In this document: in pieces, positions 12,811 to 13,914 of the stretch
How positions within the stretch are numbered: position 1 is the first letter of the stretch
Layout of the letters: the number at the start of each line of letters is the position of its first letter
DNA from: DASWJQ01 sp036397095
Lineage (GTDB): Bacteria > Chloroflexota > Anaerolineae > Anaerolineales > E44-bin32
Assembly: GCA_036397095.1 (NCBI GenBank)
Contig: DASWJQ010000138.1
Coordinates: 1-13,914, forward strand
Direction of reading: 5' to 3'
DNA length: 13,914 nucleotides
Notes under the pieces: model-generated
What the model was told of the DNA's origin: nothing
What the model saw: only the letters and a program-made list of their open reading frames with translations
The model's database searches: none
Translations under genes and position numbers: made by a program

Positions 12811-13745
12811 GCCGGCCCGGGGGCCATTTTGGCCCCGACAAAGCCTCGGGCACCACGCAGGAAAGCGTCACCCGGCACGGGCTGCCTGCCGGCCGGCTGG
12901 ACTCGATCGAGCACTAGCCATCCGTCGGAAGTGGCTACCGCCGGCAATCCATTCAGTTCGGTACCATGCCCGGGGTCGGTATCGAGCACGGCCTCCCTGG
13001 CCGCATGGGCGGCCAGCACGGCCAGCCGGTTGCCCTGCCAGAAGAAGTGGGTGCCGGGCCAGGGTTGGTAGGCGCGCACGATACGGGCCAGGACCGCGGC
13101 CGGTTGGTCGAAGTCCAGGACACCGTCGGATTTCTTAAGCATAGGCGCGTGGGTCGCCCCTTCGTCGGCCTGAGGAGTGGCTTCGAGGTCGCCGGCGAAA
13201 AGGGCAGCCAGCGTCTCAACGAGCAAGTCGGCGCCGAGCTGGGCCAGACGGGCCGTGAGTTCTCCGCCGGTCTCGTCCGGTCCGATCGGGGTGGAGCGCT
13301 GGCGAAGGATCGGACCGGTATCAAGCCCGGGGTCCATCTGCATGATCGTAACCCCGGTAAGCTCATCGCCATGGGCGATGGCTGCCTGAACGGGAGCCGC
13401 ACCGCGCCAGCGGGGCAGCAGTGAGGCGTGGACGTTGAGACAACCATGCATTGGCAGGTCCAGGACCGACGGTGGCAGGATCTGACCGAATGCGGCGACG
13501 ACAATCACGTCGGGCGACCAGGAATTCAACATCTGCAGCGCCTGGTCGGAGCGGAGCGTGGTGGGCTGCTCGATGGCAAGGCCGTGATCCAGGGCAAGCT
13601 GTTTGACGGGCGAGGCAGCGGTTTGGCGCCCTCGGCCGGCGGGCCGGTCTGGCTGGCTAATGACGCCAACGACTTGATAGCGCTCGATAAGCGCTTGCAT
13701 TGAAGGAATGGCGAAGTCGGGGGATCCCATGAACACCAGGCGCAT
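12807..13745 (-). CDS. fmt: Methionyl-tRNA formyltransferase
   Basis: Fmt transfers a formyl group from 10-formyl-tetrahydrofolate to Met-tRNAi, making the initiator used by bacterial ribosomes. The 312 residues are typical. MRLVFMGSPDFA starts the Rossmann-like domain. The catalytic residues are visible as LNVHASLLPRWRGAAPVQ (103-120; Asn104 and His106) and MDPGLDTG (137-144; Asp142). A C-terminal OB-like domain begins near residue 205 (LKKSDGVLDF). The ATG at 13745 fits the family N-terminus. Only a weak GGCAGG precedes it, and a possible extended -10 lies 9 nt upstream, so the message may be nearly leaderless. The usual partner def is not in the window; instead fmt leads an operon with a phosphatase and an amidohydrolase. 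Confidence 0.96.
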   Translation of the reverse strand: MRLVFMGSPDFAIPSMQALIERYQVVGVISQPDRPAGRGRQTAASPVKQLALDHGLAIEQPTTLRSDQALQMLNSWSPDVIVVAAFGQILPPSVLDLPMHGCLNVHASLLPRWRGAAPVQAAIAHGDELTGVTIMQMDPGLDTGPILRQRSTPIGPDETGGELTARLAQLGADLLVETLAALFAGDLEATPQADEGATHAPMLKKSDGVLDFDQPAAVLARIVRAYQPWPGTHFFWQGNRLAVLAAHAAREAVLDTDPGHGTELNGLPAVATSDGWLVLDRVQPAGRQPVPGDAFLRGARGFVGAKMAPGPA

Positions 13746-13754
13746 TGCCTGCCA

Positions 13755-13763
13755 ATGCTATCA
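13755..13763 (-). promoter_or_regulatory. Possible extended -10 promoter for the fmt operon
   Basis: The minus strand reads TGATAGCAT, a TGn with a weak -10 (TAGCAT), 9 nt before the fmt ATG. A TTGCTC lies 19 nt upstream of the -10 hexamer, longer than ideal. The transcript would have almost no leader. A promoter further upstream is also possible. Confidence 0.3.
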
Positions 13764-13819
13764 CGCTCGGGCGAGCGGGGAGCAACCGCCAGCCTGGTTT
13801 GGTGTTATCAATGAAAGCC

Positions 13820-13847
13820 TTGCCCCGCCGAAGGGCTTGAGTACAAT
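13820..13847 (+). promoter_or_regulatory. Sigma70-type promoter for the gene at the right edge
   Basis: TTGCCC (13820-13825), a 16-nt spacer and TACAAT (13842-13847) form a good promoter. The predicted start is near 13854, giving a leader of about 57 nt. A 6-bp inverted repeat (13849-13854 with 13865-13870) could form a hairpin at the 5' end of the transcript. Confidence 0.6.
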
Positions 13848-13895
13848 GAGGCTCGGCCGGGGCGGAGCCTGGTCATCGTGTGCACATCCATCCTC

Positions 13896-13901
13896 AAGGA
13901 G
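13896..13901 (+). promoter_or_regulatory. Shine-Dalgarno AAGGAG before the edge gene
   Basis: AAGGAG lies 9 nt before the ATG at 13911. It is one of the strongest ribosome binding sites in the window; most genes here lack one or have a weak one. It decides the start of the truncated gene. Confidence 0.75.
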
Positions 13902-13910
13902 AGAGAGTCT

Positions 13911-13914
13911 ATGG
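13911..13914 (+). CDS. Start of a plus-strand gene cut by the window edge
   Basis: Only the ATG and one further base are present, so nothing can be said about the product. The call rests on the promoter at 13820-13847, the AAGGAG 9 nt upstream, and the orientation divergent from fmt. The strong signals suggest a well-expressed gene. Confidence 0.6.

Overview
The window is high-GC bacterial DNA with densely packed genes and short gaps. No phage, transposon or CRISPR feature is visible. Several starts are GTG or TTG, several genes overlap by exactly 4 bp, and many promoters look like extended -10 elements without a clear -35. The gene mix (hutH, hisS, a complex-I-like membrane module, a proline-free coiled-coil protein, selB, fmt) together with degenerate heptamer repeats would fit a Chloroflexota-like bacterium. 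That assignment is an inference; no marker here proves it.

Region 1 (1-354) has no convincing gene. It carries a duplicated 35-bp element at the left edge and a terminator serving the minus-strand genes. Region 2 (355-3572, minus strand) is a histidine locus. It runs hutH (histidine ammonia-lyase), a regulatory leader, hisS (histidyl-tRNA synthetase), then tRNA-His(GTG) with its own promoter-like element and a terminator. The leader upstream of hisS is the most interesting part of the window. An extended -10 promoter overlaps the hutH stop. It is followed by a 21-codon ORF with adjacent His codons, a possible antiterminator pairing, and a strong hairpin plus U-rich tail only about 20 nt before the hisS ATG. 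This is the layout of a classical leader-peptide attenuator.

Region 3 (3590-7218, plus strand) is an operon of three polytopic membrane proteins joined by GTGA stop/start overlaps. They resemble the HyfD-HyfE-HyfF (NuoN/L - NuoK - NuoM/N) antiporter module of group 4 hydrogenases and complex I. No NuoH-like, iron-sulfur or catalytic subunit is nearby, and key channel residues are altered. Region 4 (7231-10364, plus strand) has its own promoter-like element, a 386-residue coiled-coil protein without Pro or Cys, and selB, the selenocysteine elongation factor. Region 5 (10351-10594) is a convergent gap holding two different arrays of degenerate 7-bp repeats. The first array runs into the end of selB.

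Region 6 (10595-13763, minus strand) is an overlapping operon: fmt (Met-tRNAi formyltransferase), a histidine-phosphatase-family protein, and a YtcJ-like amidohydrolase. At the right edge a clear promoter and Shine-Dalgarno sequence precede an ATG at 13911, the start of a plus-strand gene that leaves the window.
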